Positions 37,066-46,827 are shown, counted from the first letter of the stretch. The stretch: 64,000 nucleotides of DNA from Pseudonocardia hierapolitana (GCF_007994075.1 NZ_VIWU01000001.1:3906001-3970000); one strand, 5' to 3'. Translations and numbers: made by a program. The notes: generated by a model from the sequence alone, not told the origin.

Positions 37066-38433
37066 TCAGCGGATCGCGTCCAGGACCACGCCCACGTCGC
37101 GGACCTCCGTCAGGCGCATGCCATCGGGCGCCTTGCCGCTGTCGGGCGGGACCAGGGCGTGGGTGAAACCGAGGCGGGCGGCCTCGGCCAGCCGTCGTTC
37201 GATGCCCGCGACGCGGCGTACCTCGCCCGCGAGGCCGAGCTCGCCGAGCACGACGACGTCGGCCGGGAGGGCGACGTCGCGGCGCGCCGAGGTGATCGCC
37301 AGTGCGAGCGCGAGGTCGGCGGCCGGCTCGACCACGCGCATGCCGCCGACGGTGGCGGCGTACACCTCGGCGTCGTGCAGCCGGACGCCCGCCCGCTTCT
37401 CGAGCACGGCGAGCAGCATCGCGACGCGGGCGCTGTCGAGGCCGCTGACGGCGCGGCGCGGGCTGGGGATGTCCTTGCCCGTCACGAGGGCCTGCAGCTC
37501 GGCGGGCAGCGGCCTGCGGCCGTCCATGACCACGGTGACCGCCGTGCCGGGCACCGGCGGCCCGCCGAAGCGGGCGAGGAAGAGCCCCGACGGGTCGGGC
37601 ATGCCGACGATGCCCGAGTCGCGCATCTCGAAGCAGCCGACCTCGTCGGCGGGGCCGAAGCGGTTCTTGACGCCGCGCACCATCCGCAGCGTCGAGTGCT
37701 TGTCGCCCTCGAACGCCAGCACGACGTCGACGACGTGCTCCAGCACGCGTGGACCGGCGATGCCGCCGTCCTTTGTGACATGTCCCACGAGCAGCACGGG
37801 CAGCCCGCGCTCCTTGGCCAGCGCGGTGAGGGACACCGTGACCGCTCGGGTCTGGGTGACCCCGCCCGGGGCGCCGTCCGCGTCGCCGGTCGACATCGTC
37901 TGCACGGAGTCGACGATCAGCAGGTCCGGGCGGAGCTCGTCGATGTGGCCGACGATGGCGCCGAGGTCGGACTCGGCGGCGAGGTACAGCTCGTCGTGCA
38001 CGGCGCCGGTGCGCTCGGCGCGCAGCCGCACCTGGCCCGCCGACTCCTCGCCCGTGACGTACAGCACGCGCCCGGTCCGCGCGGCCTGCGCGGCCACCTC
38101 GAGCAACAGCGTCGACTTGCCCACGCCCGGCTCCCCGGCCAGCAGGACGACCGCGCCGGGCACGAGCCCGCCGCCCAGCACCCGGTCCAGCTCGGACACG
38201 CCGGTGGCCCGGGCGCGCGCCGAGTCGAGCGCGACGTCGGCGATCCGCCGGGCCGGTGCGGTCGGCGCCCCTGCGGCGACGCGCTGCCGCGGCCGGGCGG
38301 CGGCGACCGGCGCGGCCTCCTCGAGGGTGCCCCACGCCTGGCAGGTGGGGCAGCGGCCGACCCACTGCGCGGCCTGGTGCCCGCACTCCGCGCAGCGGTA
38401 GCCACCGCGGGCCGTGCGGGTGCGCGGGGTCAT
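37066..38433 (-). CDS. radA: DNA repair protein RadA
   Basis: RadA processes recombination branches with RecA. The 455-residue protein has an N-terminal four-cysteine zinc finger (YRCAECGHQAAQWVGRCPTC), RecA-like Walker A GEPGVGKST (about residue 99), the family motif KNRFG (about 257), and a C-terminal Lon-protease-like domain (DVVVLGELGLAGEVRRV). It is convergent with the proline-rich protein gene with only a 5-bp gap. disA, its usual partner in actinobacteria, is not found here. Confidence 0.96.
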   Translation of the reverse strand: MTPRTRTARGGYRCAECGHQAAQWVGRCPTCQAWGTLEEAAPVAAARPRQRVAAGAPTAPARRIADVALDSARARATGVSELDRVLGGGLVPGAVVLLAGEPGVGKSTLLLEVAAQAARTGRVLYVTGEESAGQVRLRAERTGAVHDELYLAAESDLGAIVGHIDELRPDLLIVDSVQTMSTGDADGAPGGVTQTRAVTVSLTALAKERGLPVLLVGHVTKDGGIAGPRVLEHVVDVVLAFEGDKHSTLRMVRGVKNRFGPADEVGCFEMRDSGIVGMPDPSGLFLARFGGPPVPGTAVTVVMDGRRPLPAELQALVTGKDIPSPRRAVSGLDSARVAMLLAVLEKRAGVRLHDAEVYAATVGGMRVVEPAADLALALAITSARRDVALPADVVVLGELGLAGEVRRVAGIERRLAEAARLGFTHALVPPDSGKAPDGMRLTEVRDVGVVLDAIR

Positions 38434-38461
38434 GCGCGCCTGGTGGTTCCGACCGGAACCA

Positions 38462-39130
38462 CTAGTGCGCCGCGTCCTCGCGGAGCGTCTCCGGGTTGGC
38501 GACCGGCACGTCGAAGCGCACCTCGCCCGCGCGCTCGAACGTGAGGATGAGCGGGTAGGTCAGCCCCGCCTGGACGTCCTCGCGCAGCCCGGTGAGCACG
38601 ATGTGCCCGGCCCCGGACTCACCCTCGGCAGCCGACGGCTGCGCGGCGGGAGCGGGCTCCGCGGCTGCGGGCGCGCTCGTGGGTGGCGCGGGAGCGGCCG
38701 TCTGGCTCGGCGTGGCCCCGGGAGTGGCGGGCGGCGCACCCTCCGCGGGTGCTGGCGCGGCAGCGGGTGCGCCCTCGATCGTGAGGGCCTGTCCGCCCGG
38801 GATGCGCAGGACGCCGCTGATCTCCACCGACGAGGCCACCGGGCTGCTGGCGGCCACCAGGCGGTCCAGCTCGGCGCCCGTGTTGACGATGACCATCTGC
38901 AACGGCGCGCTGCCGCCGACCGGGTAGATCGCGGCACCGTGGGCCGGCTCGTCGAACTCGATCATCGCGTTGCGGACCGAGATCTGGTTCGAGGTCGCGT
39001 TGGCTCCCTCGACGGCTGCGACCTGGCGGCTCGTCTGCGTGATCTGCCCGGCACCGCAGCCGGCGACCGCGACGGCCGCGATCAGGGCGCCGATGACGAG
39101 TTGTGCTCGGTTCCGGCGGGGGTCGCTCAC
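38462..39130 (-). CDS. LpqE-like lipoprotein
   Basis: The 222-residue protein has a signal peptide with lipobox VAVAGC near residue 24, so it is expected to be a surface lipoprotein. The mature part holds a PCuAC/DUF461-like beta domain split by a Pro/Ala-rich low-complexity insert (about residues 120-165), ending GLTYPLILTFERAGEVRFDVPVANP. It is the positional counterpart of Rv3584 (LpqE) between radA and carD. The GTG at 39130 has AGGAAGGA upstream; ATG 39151 is an alternative start. A copper or metal-chaperone role is only a family-level suggestion. Confidence 0.75.
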   Translation of the reverse strand: MSDPRRNRAQLVIGALIAAVAVAGCGAGQITQTSRQVAAVEGANATSNQISVRNAMIEFDEPAHGAAIYPVGGSAPLQMVIVNTGAELDRLVAASSPVASSVEISGVLRIPGGQALTIEGAPAAAPAPAEGAPPATPGATPSQTAAPAPPTSAPAAAEPAPAAQPSAAEGESGAGHIVLTGLREDVQAGLTYPLILTFERAGEVRFDVPVANPETLREDAAH

Positions 39131-39427
39131 CTGTGTGACGTCCTTCCTCATTGCCGGGCACCGCGCCGCACGGGGGCCGGCGCCGCGACGGGTGCGGGCG
39201 CCGAGTGCCCGCAGTGATCGCAGGGTGGTCGCCGGGTGCGACCTCCTCGAAGCCTAACGCCACGGGTAGCAGTGCTGGTCGCGGTCCCCTCGCCCGGTCG
39301 GGTGCACGCGCACCTGCACGTTTCGTCGCCATTGTCAATCCCCTGACCTGCGACGACAGTGCACACCGGGGAGCGAAGGCGGGTTCGGGCGTGTTAACCT
39401 GGAGGCAGCGAAAGGGGCAGAGGACAC

Positions 39428-39919
39428 ATGGTTTTCAAGGTCGGAGAGACCGTCGTCTACCCGCACCACGGTGCCGCTCTCATCGAGGCCATCGAGACTC
39501 GGACGATCAAGGGCGAGGAGCGCAAGTATCTCGTCCTCAAGGTCGCGCAGGGTGATCTCACGGTGCGTGTTCCCGCCGAGAACGCCGAGGTGGTCGGCGT
39601 CCGCGACGTGGTGGGACAAGAAGGTCTGGATCGGGTGTTCGAGGTGCTCCGCGCCCCGCACACCGAGGAGCCGACCAACTGGTCGCGCCGGTACAAGGCC
39701 AATCTCGAGAAGCTCGCCTCTGGTGATGTGAACAAGGTCGCCGAGGTCGTTCGCGACCTCTGGCGCCGGGAGAAGGACCGCGGCCTGTCCGCGGGCGAGA
39801 AGCGCATGCTGGCGAAGGCCCGGCAGATCCTCGTGAGCGAGCTGGCGCTCGCCGAGGGCACCGACGAGGAGCGGGCCGAGGTCCTGCTCGACGAGGTGCT
39901 GGCCACCGCCACCGCCTGA
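39428..39919 (+). CDS. carD: RNA polymerase-binding transcription factor CarD
   Basis: CarD binds the RNA polymerase beta subunit and stabilises open promoter complexes, notably at rRNA promoters. The 163-residue protein has the N-terminal Tudor-like RNAP-interaction domain ([19 protein letters not shown]) and the helical DNA-binding domain with conserved [16 protein letters not shown] and the promoter-wedge tryptophan in [12 protein letters not shown]. The start is ATG 39428, with AAAGGGGCAGAGGAC upstream. A TTAACCT -10-like hexamer (about 39396) lies before it. Confidence 0.97.
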   Translation: MVFKVGETVVYPHHGAALIEAIETRTIKGEERKYLVLKVAQGDLTVRVPAENAEVVGVRDVVGQEGLDRVFEVLRAPHTEEPTNWSRRYKANLEKLASGDVNKVAEVVRDLWRREKDRGLSAGEKRMLAKARQILVSELALAEGTDEERAEVLLDEVLATATA

Positions 39920-39954
39920 GCGCGGTAGCCCTGCCTCTCTCCGACGACCGTCCG

Positions 39955-40608
39955 ATGCACCTTGTCGCGGTGGTCGTGGCCCGGTCCGCGCATGCCCTGA
40001 CGCCCGTTGCCGGCGTTCCCATGGTTGCGCGGGCCGTGCGTGCGCTGCTGAACGGCGTGCCGGTCCAGCGGGTCAGCGTTGCCGCGGCTGAAGCGCTGCA
40101 CCCGGAGATCCGACGTGTCTGCGCAGGCATGCCCGTCGACGTGGGGTCGCCTGCGGTCCGGGCACACACCGTCCAACGACGGGATGAGACGGGAAGTGAC
40201 GATGTCGCCACTGCAAGTGGTGGCGACATCGTGCTGCTGCACGACGCCTGCCGGCCGCTGGCTCCCGGCGAGCTCGCCGCGGCCGTCGTCGAGGCGGTTC
40301 GCGGTGATCACGCCATGGCCGTACCCGCGCTGCCCCTCACCGACACGGTGAAGTCGGTGGATGATCGCGGCGCCGTCACCGGCACCCCCGACCGTGCGAC
40401 CCTGCGCGTCCTGCAGACCCCGATGGCCGTGCGTGCCCGGATGCTGCCGGCAGACGCCTGTGACGACCCCCTGGACGCGGTTCGCCGGCATGCGGCGGCG
40501 GGGGGCGAGGTGTGGACGGTCACCGGGCACCCGGCTGCCTTCGCCGTGCGCAGTGAGTGGGACCTGGAGCTCGCCGAGCTGATCGCGAACGGGAGGATCC
40601 GGCTGTGA
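39955..40608 (+). CDS. ispD: Degenerate IspD (MEP cytidylyltransferase-like protein)
   Basis: IspD couples CTP to methylerythritol phosphate in isoprenoid synthesis. Position before ispF, and the blocks [38 protein letters not shown] and [10 protein letters not shown], identify the family. The N-terminal CTP loop, normally AAGxGxRL, instead reads [15 protein letters not shown], without the glycines or the catalytic arginine. The C-terminal catalytic lysine position appears as AFAVRSE. At 217 residues it is slightly short. It may have lost catalysis or been repurposed, in which case a second IspD would be expected elsewhere in the genome. Confidence 0.8.
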   Translation: MHLVAVVVARSAHALTPVAGVPMVARAVRALLNGVPVQRVSVAAAEALHPEIRRVCAGMPVDVGSPAVRAHTVQRRDETGSDDVATASGGDIVLLHDACRPLAPGELAAAVVEAVRGDHAMAVPALPLTDTVKSVDDRGAVTGTPDRATLRVLQTPMAVRARMLPADACDDPLDAVRRHAAAGGEVWTVTGHPAAFAVRSEWDLELAELIANGRIRL

Positions 40609-41072
40609 GGGTCGGGATCGGCACGGACGTGCACCCCGTTGCTCCGGGCCGCGAGTGCTGGATCGCCGGGCTGCGCTGGGACGGCGTGGACGGTTGTGCC
40701 GGCCACTCCGACGGCGACGTCGCCGCACACGCCCTGTGCGACGCGTTGCTCTCCGCTGCCGGGCTCGGCGACGTCGGGGCGGTGTTCGGCACCGGGCGTC
40801 CCGAGTGGGCGGGTGCGAGCGGGCTCTCCCTGCTCGGCGAGGTGCGCAGGCTCGTCGCCGCGGAGGGCTGGCGGGTCGGCAACGCCGCGGTCCAGGTCAT
40901 CGGCAACCGGCCGAAGATCGGCACCCGCCGCGACGAGGCCCAACAGGTGCTCTCCGACGCGGTGGGCGGCCCGGTGTCGGTCTCCGGCACCACCACCGAC
41001 GGCCTGGGGCTCACGGGCCGCGGCGAGGGCATCGCCGCGATCGCCACCGCGCTGCTGTTGGCCGGGCACTGA
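40605..41072 (+). CDS. ispF: 2-C-methyl-D-erythritol 2,4-cyclodiphosphate synthase
   Basis: IspF cyclises CDP-methylerythritol phosphate in the MEP pathway. The 155-residue protein has the zinc ligands in GTDVHP (Asp and His) and [17 protein letters not shown] (third His), plus the conserved C-terminal [17 protein letters not shown]. All catalytic residues look intact, unlike the adjacent IspD. The start is GTG 40605, overlapping the ispD stop (GTGA). Confidence 0.96.
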   Translation: MRVGIGTDVHPVAPGRECWIAGLRWDGVDGCAGHSDGDVAAHALCDALLSAAGLGDVGAVFGTGRPEWAGASGLSLLGEVRRLVAAEGWRVGNAAVQVIGNRPKIGTRRDEAQQVLSDAVGGPVSVSGTTTDGLGLTGRGEGIAAIATALLLAGH

Positions 41073-41123
41073 GGCCAGGAAAGCCACTTTCCTGGCCTGC
41101 AAGGCCCTGAATGTGGCTTTCCT
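41073..41123. terminator. Alternative hairpins between ispF and the VOC gene
   Basis: GGCCAGGAAAG (41073-41083) pairs perfectly with CTTTCCTGGCC (41087-41097) around a 3-nt loop, starting at the ispF stop. The overlapping segment AGGAAAGCCAC (41077-41087) can instead pair with GTGGCTTTCCT (41113-41123). The two genes converge here, so a bidirectional terminator is the simplest reading. Confidence 0.65.
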
Positions 41124-41135
41124 GAACCACCCGCG

Positions 41136-41564
41136 TCAGCCCACGCGTTCCTGGATCTGCTCCGGCGTGAGGTCCTCGCTGTGCTGGGCGATCAGCCACT
41201 GGTGGCCGAACGGGTCACGCAGGCGGCCGCCGTAGCTGTAGCCGCGGTCGGCGATCGGGAAGATCACCGTCGCGCCCGCGCCGAGCATGCGTTCGGCCAC
41301 GGCGTCCGCGTCGGACACGTCGAGCGACATGATCACCGGGATGCCGTTGTCAACGTTTTCGCTCGTGGGCGCCGGGTCGCCGTCGCCCGCGTCCTTGACG
41401 GCGAAGCGGGCCGGGCCCGCCTCGACCATCGCGTGCACGACGCGGCCGTCCGGGCCGGTGTAGCGCTCGGTGACGGTGCCGCCGAGCGCGCGGGCGTAGA
41501 AGTCGAGCGCGGCGTCGGCGCCCTCGACGACGAGCCGCGGGTAGAGGGCCGTGATCTCACTCAT
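41136..41564 (-). CDS. VOC-family (glyoxalase/bleomycin-resistance-like) protein
   Basis: The 142-residue protein has paired beta-alpha-beta-beta-beta modules: [23 protein letters not shown] and then [25 protein letters not shown]. It ends [22 protein letters not shown], typical of PhnB/YraH-like proteins. Metal ligands are not obvious beyond the His/Glu near the end. The substrate is unknown. ATG 41564 was chosen; ATG 41573 adds three residues. Confidence 0.8.
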   Translation of the reverse strand: MSEITALYPRLVVEGADAALDFYARALGGTVTERYTGPDGRVVHAMVEAGPARFAVKDAGDGDPAPTSENVDNGIPVIMSLDVSDADAVAERMLGAGATVIFPIADRGYSYGGRLRDPFGHQWLIAQHSEDLTPEQIQERVG

Positions 41565-41657
41565 ACCGACCATCGTGGCGGGGCCGCGGGCGCCCGTCGT
41601 GGACGAAACGGAACACCGCGCGCGATGCACGCCACACCGGCTCCGTACCCTGGTGTC

Positions 41658-43049
41658 GTGAGCCTTCGCCTGCACGACACCGCCACCAGGATGCAGAGGG
41701 ACTTCGTCCCCCTGCGGGCCGGGGCTGCGTCGATGTACGTGTGTGGGGCCACCGTGCAGGGTCTGCCGCACATCGGGCACGTGCGCTCCAGCCTGAACTA
41801 CGACGTGCTGCGCCGCTGGCTCGCCCACGGCGGGCTGGACGTCGCGCTGGTCCGCAACGTCACCGACATCGACGACAAGATCCTGCGCAAGTCAGCGGAG
41901 GCCGGCCGGCCGTGGTGGGAGTGGGCCGCCACCCACGAGCGGGCGTTCTCGGCCGCCTACGACGCGCTGGGTTGCCTCCCCGCTTCTGTGGAGCCGCGCG
42001 CCACGGGGCACGTCACGCAGATGGTCGAGCTGATCGAGCGCCTGGTCGAGCGGGGCAACGCCTATCCGGCGGGCGGCGACGTCTACTTCGCGGTGCGCTC
42101 GTTCCCGACCTACGGCGAGTTGTCGCACCAGAAGGTGGACGACGTCGCGCAGGGCGAGGGGGACATCGGCGCCAAGCGCGATGCGCAGGACTTCACGCTG
42201 TGGAAGGCCGCGAAGCCCGGTGAGCCGTCGTGGCCCACGCCGTGGGGCCGCGGGCGTCCCGGCTGGCACCTGGAGTGCTCGGCCATGGCCACCTTCTACC
42301 TCGGCCCGGAGTTCGACATCCACGGCGGCGGTCTCGACCTGGTGTTCCCGCACCACGAGAACGAGCGTGCGCAGTCCAACGCGGCGGGCGACCCGTTCGC
42401 CCGGTACTGGCTGCACAACGCGTGGGTCACCATGGGCGGCGAGAAGATGTCAAAGTCGCTGGGCAACACGCTCTCGATCGAGGCGTTGCTGCAGCGCGTG
42501 CGGGGCGTGGAGCTGCGCTACTACCTGGTCGGGCCGCACTACCGTTCGTCCATCGAGTACTCCGACACCGCGCTGCAGGAGGCGGTGGCCGCGTACCGGC
42601 GCATCGAGTCGTTCGTGCACCGCGTGCGGGAGCGGGTGGGCACCCCCGAGCTGGGGACGGTGTCGCCGGAGTTCACGGCGGCGATGGACGACGACCTCGG
42701 CACCCCGGCCGCGCTCGCCGCCATCCACGGTGCCGTCCGGGAGGGCAACGCGGCCCTCGACGGTGGTGACCGGCCCTCGGCGCTGGCCGCCGCCGGTTCC
42801 GTGCGGGCGATGACGGGCCTGCTCGGGCTCGACCCGCTCGACCCGCACTGGGCCGAGGCCGACCGCTCGGCCGACATCGCCACCGGTGCGCTCTCCGCGC
42901 TCGTCGAGGAGCTCCTCGCCCAGCGCCAGGAGGCGCGCGCCCGCCGCGACTTCGCTGCAGCCGACGATGTGCGCAACCGCCTCACCGCCGCGGGGATCGC
43001 CGTGGAGGACTCCCCCGATGGCCCCACCTGGTCACTGAAGGACGGATAG
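41658..43049 (+). CDS. cysS: Cysteinyl-tRNA synthetase
   Basis: CysS charges tRNA-Cys. The 463-residue class I synthetase has the first zinc ligand in [15 protein letters not shown] (with the HIGH motif), further zinc ligands GWHLECSAM and HHENERAQS, and KMSKSLG. The GTG at 41658 is preceded at short distance by TACCCT, a -10-like hexamer, suggesting a leaderless transcript. rlmB follows without a gap, as in Rv3580c-Rv3579c. Confidence 0.96.
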   Translation: MSLRLHDTATRMQRDFVPLRAGAASMYVCGATVQGLPHIGHVRSSLNYDVLRRWLAHGGLDVALVRNVTDIDDKILRKSAEAGRPWWEWAATHERAFSAAYDALGCLPASVEPRATGHVTQMVELIERLVERGNAYPAGGDVYFAVRSFPTYGELSHQKVDDVAQGEGDIGAKRDAQDFTLWKAAKPGEPSWPTPWGRGRPGWHLECSAMATFYLGPEFDIHGGGLDLVFPHHENERAQSNAAGDPFARYWLHNAWVTMGGEKMSKSLGNTLSIEALLQRVRGVELRYYLVGPHYRSSIEYSDTALQEAVAAYRRIESFVHRVRERVGTPELGTVSPEFTAAMDDDLGTPAALAAIHGAVREGNAALDGGDRPSALAAAGSVRAMTGLLGLDPLDPHWAEADRSADIATGALSALVEELLAQRQEARARRDFAAADDVRNRLTAAGIAVEDSPDGPTWSLKDG

Positions 43050-44030
43050 ATGGCCGGCAATTCCAAACGCCGCGGAGCGATGCGCAAGGAGGGCACCAAG
43101 AAGGGGATGGTCGTCGGCTCCGGTGGCCAGCGGCGACGCGCGCTGCAGGGCAAGGGCCCCACGCCGCCCGCGGAGATGCGGCCCGGTCACCCGGCTGCCC
43201 GGCGGGCCGCTCGCGCCGCCAACGCAAAGACGAAGCAGGGTGGCCGCGCGGCCGACCGGCGCCGTCCCGGCGACGGCGAGACCCCGGAGACCGTGCTCGG
43301 CCGCAACCCCGTGGTCGAGTGCCTGCGCGCCGGGGTGCCTGCCACCGCGCTGCACGTGGCGCTGGGTACGAATGCCGACGAGCGGGTGGCCGAGGCCGTC
43401 CAGCTGGCGGCCGACCGCGGCATCTCGATCCTCGAGGTCCCGCGCGCCGATCTCGACCGGATCACCGGCGGGGCGCTGCACCAGGGCCTCGCGCTGCAGG
43501 TGCCGCCGTACGCCTATGCACACCCCGACGAGCTGCTGGAGGCCGCGAGCGAGGCGGCCGAGCCGGGCCTGATCGTGGCGCTCGACGGCGTCACCGACCC
43601 GCGCAACCTCGGCGCCGTCGTGCGTTCGGTCGGGGCGTTCGGGGGCCACGGTGTCGTCGTGCCGCAGCGGCGGGCCGCCGGCATGACGGCCGTCGCGTGG
43701 CGCACCTCGGCCGGTACGGCCGCCCGCGTCCCGGTGGCCCGCGCCACCAACCTCACCCGCACGCTGCGGGAGTACGCCACGGCCGGGTTCATGGTCGCCG
43801 GGCTCGACGCGGAGGGCTCGGTGTCGCTCGACGACTTCGAGCTGGCCGCCGACCCGCTCGTGCTCGTGGTCGGTTCGGAGGGCAAGGGCCTGTCGCGGCT
43901 GGTCAAGCAGACCTGCGACGTCACGGTCTCGATCCCGCTGGCCGGGCAGGTCGAGTCGCTGAACGCATCGGTGGCCGCGGGCGTGGTGCTCGCCGAGGTG
44001 GCCCGCCAGCGCCGCATCCGAGGCGCCTGA
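43050..44030 (+). CDS. rlmB: 23S rRNA 2'-O-ribose methyltransferase, RlmB/TrmH type
   Basis: The 326-residue SPOUT methyltransferase has a roughly 85-residue basic low-complexity N-terminal extension, a substrate-binding domain ([14 protein letters not shown]), and the knotted SAM domain: [37 protein letters not shown] and [20 protein letters not shown], the three SpoU motifs. It probably modifies 23S rRNA (Gm2251 in E. coli). It starts on the ATG that follows the cysS stop directly. Confidence 0.93.
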   Translation: MAGNSKRRGAMRKEGTKKGMVVGSGGQRRRALQGKGPTPPAEMRPGHPAARRAARAANAKTKQGGRAADRRRPGDGETPETVLGRNPVVECLRAGVPATALHVALGTNADERVAEAVQLAADRGISILEVPRADLDRITGGALHQGLALQVPPYAYAHPDELLEAASEAAEPGLIVALDGVTDPRNLGAVVRSVGAFGGHGVVVPQRRAAGMTAVAWRTSAGTAARVPVARATNLTRTLREYATAGFMVAGLDAEGSVSLDDFELAADPLVLVVGSEGKGLSRLVKQTCDVTVSIPLAGQVESLNASVAAGVVLAEVARQRRIRGA

Positions 44031-44033
44031 GAG

Positions 44034-44888
44034 TCAGACGACGACGGCGGCCCGGCGCCTGCGGCCGACCAGCCGGCAGGCCACGTAGATCAGGAACGCG
44101 ATCGCGGCCACGTAGCCGGAGATCGGCAGGCCGGGGGCGAGGGAGAGCAGGATTCCGCCGAGCAGGGCGGTCTCGGCGAAGACGACCGCCAGGACGGTCG
44201 CCACCACCGGGTTGGCCGTCACGCGCGCGGCCGCGGCTCCGGGTGTGATCATCACCGTGAGCACCAGGATCGCGCCGACGATCGGCACAACCAGCGCCGT
44301 GGTGAGCCCGACCAGTACCGCGAACACCAGCGACAGCATGCGCACCGGTACGCCGCGGGCGAGTGCGACATCGGGATCCACGCTGGCGAACAGCAGCGGT
44401 CGGTACAGCACGGCCAGCGCGCCGATCACGATCACCGACACGGTGCCCAGCACCGTGATGTTCGTGGTGTCGACGGCCACGATGGACCCGGTGAGCAGCC
44501 CGAACTTGTTCGATGCGCGCCCGGGGTAGAGCGCGAGCATCAGGACCCCAAGGCCGAGGCCGAAGGCGAGCACCACGCCGATCACCGAGTCGCGCTCGCG
44601 CTGGCGCAATCCGAGGAAGCCGAACACGAGCGCCGCCACCACCGCCCCGGCGACCGCGCCGAACTCCACACCGATGCCGGTGAGGAGCGCAGCCGCCCCA
44701 CCCGTGAAGGAGAGCTCCGCGGTGCCGTGCACGGCGAAGGACATCCCGCGGGAGACGATCAGCGGAGCCAGCACGCCCGCCACCAGCCCGAGCACGGCGC
44801 AGGCGATCAGGGCGGACTGCACGAAGGGCACGTCGAGCAGCTCGCCGATGCCCTCGAACGAGAACAGCCTGCCGAGGAGTTCGGTCAC
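44034..44888 (-). CDS. znuB: Zinc/manganese ABC transporter permease
   Basis: The 284-residue polytopic protein has about eight transmembrane helices and ABC-3 family blocks (IVSRGMSFAVHGTAELSFTGGAAALLTG; IVGAILVLTVMITPGAAAARVT). It forms the membrane pore for the ATPase and the substrate-binding lipoprotein upstream. The GTG start at 44888 overlaps the ATPase stop (GTGA). Confidence 0.9.
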   Translation of the reverse strand: MTELLGRLFSFEGIGELLDVPFVQSALIACAVLGLVAGVLAPLIVSRGMSFAVHGTAELSFTGGAAALLTGIGVEFGAVAGAVVAALVFGFLGLRQRERDSVIGVVLAFGLGLGVLMLALYPGRASNKFGLLTGSIVAVDTTNITVLGTVSVIVIGALAVLYRPLLFASVDPDVALARGVPVRMLSLVFAVLVGLTTALVVPIVGAILVLTVMITPGAAAARVTANPVVATVLAVVFAETALLGGILLSLAPGLPISGYVAAIAFLIYVACRLVGRRRRAAVVV

Positions 44889-45730
44889 GCCGACTCCTCG
44901 TGGCAGTGCTCGCCGTGGTCCTCGGCCCCGACGACGACCAGCCGCCCGCGCACCCGTAGGACGTCGACCCGGGTGCGGTAGAGCTCCGACAGCACCTCGG
45001 AGGTCATGACCTCCTCGGGCGGGCCGATGCGGAACCGGCCGTTCACGAGGTAGAGCACGCGGTCGACGAGCGGGAGCACGGGGTTGATCTCGTGCGTCAC
45101 GAACAGCACGGCCGTGCCGGCGGCCCGGCGCCGCTCGTCGATGAGCCGGGTGACCGTGCGCTGGTGGGACAGGTCGAGCGAGAGCAGTGGCTCGTCGCAC
45201 AGCAGTACGTCCGGGCCGCCGACCAGGGCCTGCGCCACGCGCAGCCGCTGCTGCTCGCCGCCGGAGAGCCGCCCGACCGGCGCGTCGGCGTACGCGCTGC
45301 CCCCGACGGCGGCGAGGGCGGCGGCCACCCGCTCGCGGCGCTCCCGCCGGCCGCGGAAACCGATGCCGAAACGGTGGCCGTCGAGCCCGAGCCCGACGAG
45401 GTCGCGGCCGCGCAGCGGCAGGTCGGGGTCGAGGGCCTTCTGCTGAGGGACGTAACCGATGCTCGGGCTCCCGCGACGTGGTGGCCGGCCCGCGATCCGC
45501 ACCTCACCGGCCGTGAGGGGGAGCAGTCCGAGCAGGACGCGCACGAGCGTGGTCTTTCCGGAGCCGTTGGGGCCGAGGACCGTCACGAACTCGCCGGGGG
45601 CGACGTCGAGGTCGAGCCCGTCCCACAGCGTGCGCTCACCGAAGCTCACGCGCGCCCCGCGCAGCGACACCGCGGGCGCGGCGACGGGCAGCGCCGAGAC
45701 GTCCGTGGGTGTGGTGGGAGGGGCGGCCAT
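44885..45730 (-). CDS. znuC: Zinc ABC transporter ATP-binding protein
   Basis: The 281-residue ATPase has Walker A GPNGSGKTT (about residue 53), Q-loop VPQQKALDPD, signature RLSGGEQQRLRVAQAL, Walker B DVLLCDEPLLSLDL and the switch histidine in FVTHE. The C-terminal tail is rich in Cys, His and Glu (EDHGEHCHEESA) and could sense or hold zinc. It sits between the binding protein (5-bp gap) and the permease (4-bp overlap). Confidence 0.92.
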   Translation of the reverse strand: MAAPPTTPTDVSALPVAAPAVSLRGARVSFGERTLWDGLDLDVAPGEFVTVLGPNGSGKTTLVRVLLGLLPLTAGEVRIAGRPPRRGSPSIGYVPQQKALDPDLPLRGRDLVGLGLDGHRFGIGFRGRRERRERVAAALAAVGGSAYADAPVGRLSGGEQQRLRVAQALVGGPDVLLCDEPLLSLDLSHQRTVTRLIDERRRAAGTAVLFVTHEINPVLPLVDRVLYLVNGRFRIGPPEEVMTSEVLSELYRTRVDVLRVRGRLVVVGAEDHGEHCHEESA

Positions 45731-45735
45731 GGGCG

Positions 45736-46713
45736 TCAGCTTCCGGGCGAGGGCGTACCGAGGGCGCCGGCGAGGGCGTCGATCTGGCCGCCCATCCAGT
45801 CGACGTAGTCCCCTGAGCCCTCGGGAAGGGTCTCGGTCATCTCGACGACAGGCACCCCTGCAGTCTGCGCCGCCTCCCGCACCTGATCGGTACTGGGGGT
45901 CTCGGTCTGCGCGTTGACGACGAGCGCGCGCACCGGGTCGCCGGAGAACAGGGCGAGCGTCTCCTGGAGCACGGCGGCGGGCGGGTCGGTGTCCTCCTCG
46001 ATCGCCTCCGTGAACTCGTGCGGTGTGACGTCGGTGAGCCCGGCCGTCTCCACGAGGTGGCCCGGCACCGGCTCGGTGACGGCGATGCGGGCCCCGGGCT
46101 GCGCCTTGCCGATGGCCTCGGCCCGGGTGATCAGCTCGGCCACCCGCGCGTTGAAGGCCTCGGCGTTGGCCGTGAACTCGGCGGCGTCGGCCGGGTCGGC
46201 GGCGCCGAGATCGGCGGCGATCTGCGTCGCGACCTTCTGCACGGTGGGGAGGCTGTACCAGAAGTGCTCGTTGAACTCGCCGTGCTCGTGCCCGTGCTCC
46301 TCGCCCTCGGGCTCTCCCTCGGCGTGCTGCTCCTCCGCGGGCACCAGGCCGGAGACCGCGGCCACGTCGACCACGGTCGGGTTGGTCCCGGAGGACTCCA
46401 CGAGCCGCGTCAGGAAGTCGTCGTAGCCGCCGCCGTTGACGACGACGAGCCGGGCCTTCGCGACGGCCGCGGCATCCGCGGGCGTGCTCTCGTACGAGTG
46501 GGGGTCGGCGGCGGGATCGTCGATCAGCGAGTCGACGTTCACGTGGTCCCCGCCCACGGCCTCGACGATGCTGCCGTAGACGTTCGTGGAGGCGACGACG
46601 GGCAGCGCCGTGTCCTCGGCGGGTGGAGCGGCGGCGGGCGTTTCGGTGCCGGAGCCGCAGCCCGCGACGGTGAGCACGGCGAGCGCGGCGACGGCTGCGC
46701 GACGGAACGGCAT
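45736..46713 (-). CDS. znuA: Zinc ABC transporter substrate-binding lipoprotein
   Basis: The 325-residue protein has a lipoprotein signal (ALAVLTVAGCGSG, lipobox VAGC) and the cluster 9 metal-binding fold: VVASTNVYGSIVEAVGGDHV, DPHSYESTPADAAAVAKA with a metal His, and a His/Glu-rich loop (EEHGHEHGEFNEHFWYS) typical of zinc-binding members. It captures zinc outside the membrane for the permease. ATG 46713 was chosen. An in-frame ATG at 46764 would put the candidate Zur box inside the gene. Confidence 0.92.
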   Translation of the reverse strand: MPFRRAAVAALAVLTVAGCGSGTETPAAAPPAEDTALPVVASTNVYGSIVEAVGGDHVNVDSLIDDPAADPHSYESTPADAAAVAKARLVVVNGGGYDDFLTRLVESSGTNPTVVDVAAVSGLVPAEEQHAEGEPEGEEHGHEHGEFNEHFWYSLPTVQKVATQIAADLGAADPADAAEFTANAEAFNARVAELITRAEAIGKAQPGARIAVTEPVPGHLVETAGLTDVTPHEFTEAIEEDTDPPAAVLQETLALFSGDPVRALVVNAQTETPSTDQVREAAQTAGVPVVEMTETLPEGSGDYVDWMGGQIDALAGALGTPSPGS

Positions 46714-46740
46714 GGCGAGTGCACTCCCCGGGATCGATCG

Positions 46741-46761
46741 AATTGATAACCGTTGTCGATT
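46741..46761. promoter_or_regulatory. Candidate Zur operator of the zinc transporter operon
   Basis: A 21-bp palindrome centred on GATAACCGTTGTC has two mismatched pairs and AT-rich ends (AAT/ATT). It lies 28 bp before znuA. The form is like Fur/Zur-family boxes, and zinc-dependent repression by Zur would be expected. The exact consensus was not tested. Confidence 0.5.
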
Positions 46762-46827
46762 CACTGTAGCCGTTCGGGCGTCGCCGGATCGGAGGGCCGT
46801 GTCACACGACTTTCCCGGCGAGTGTCT

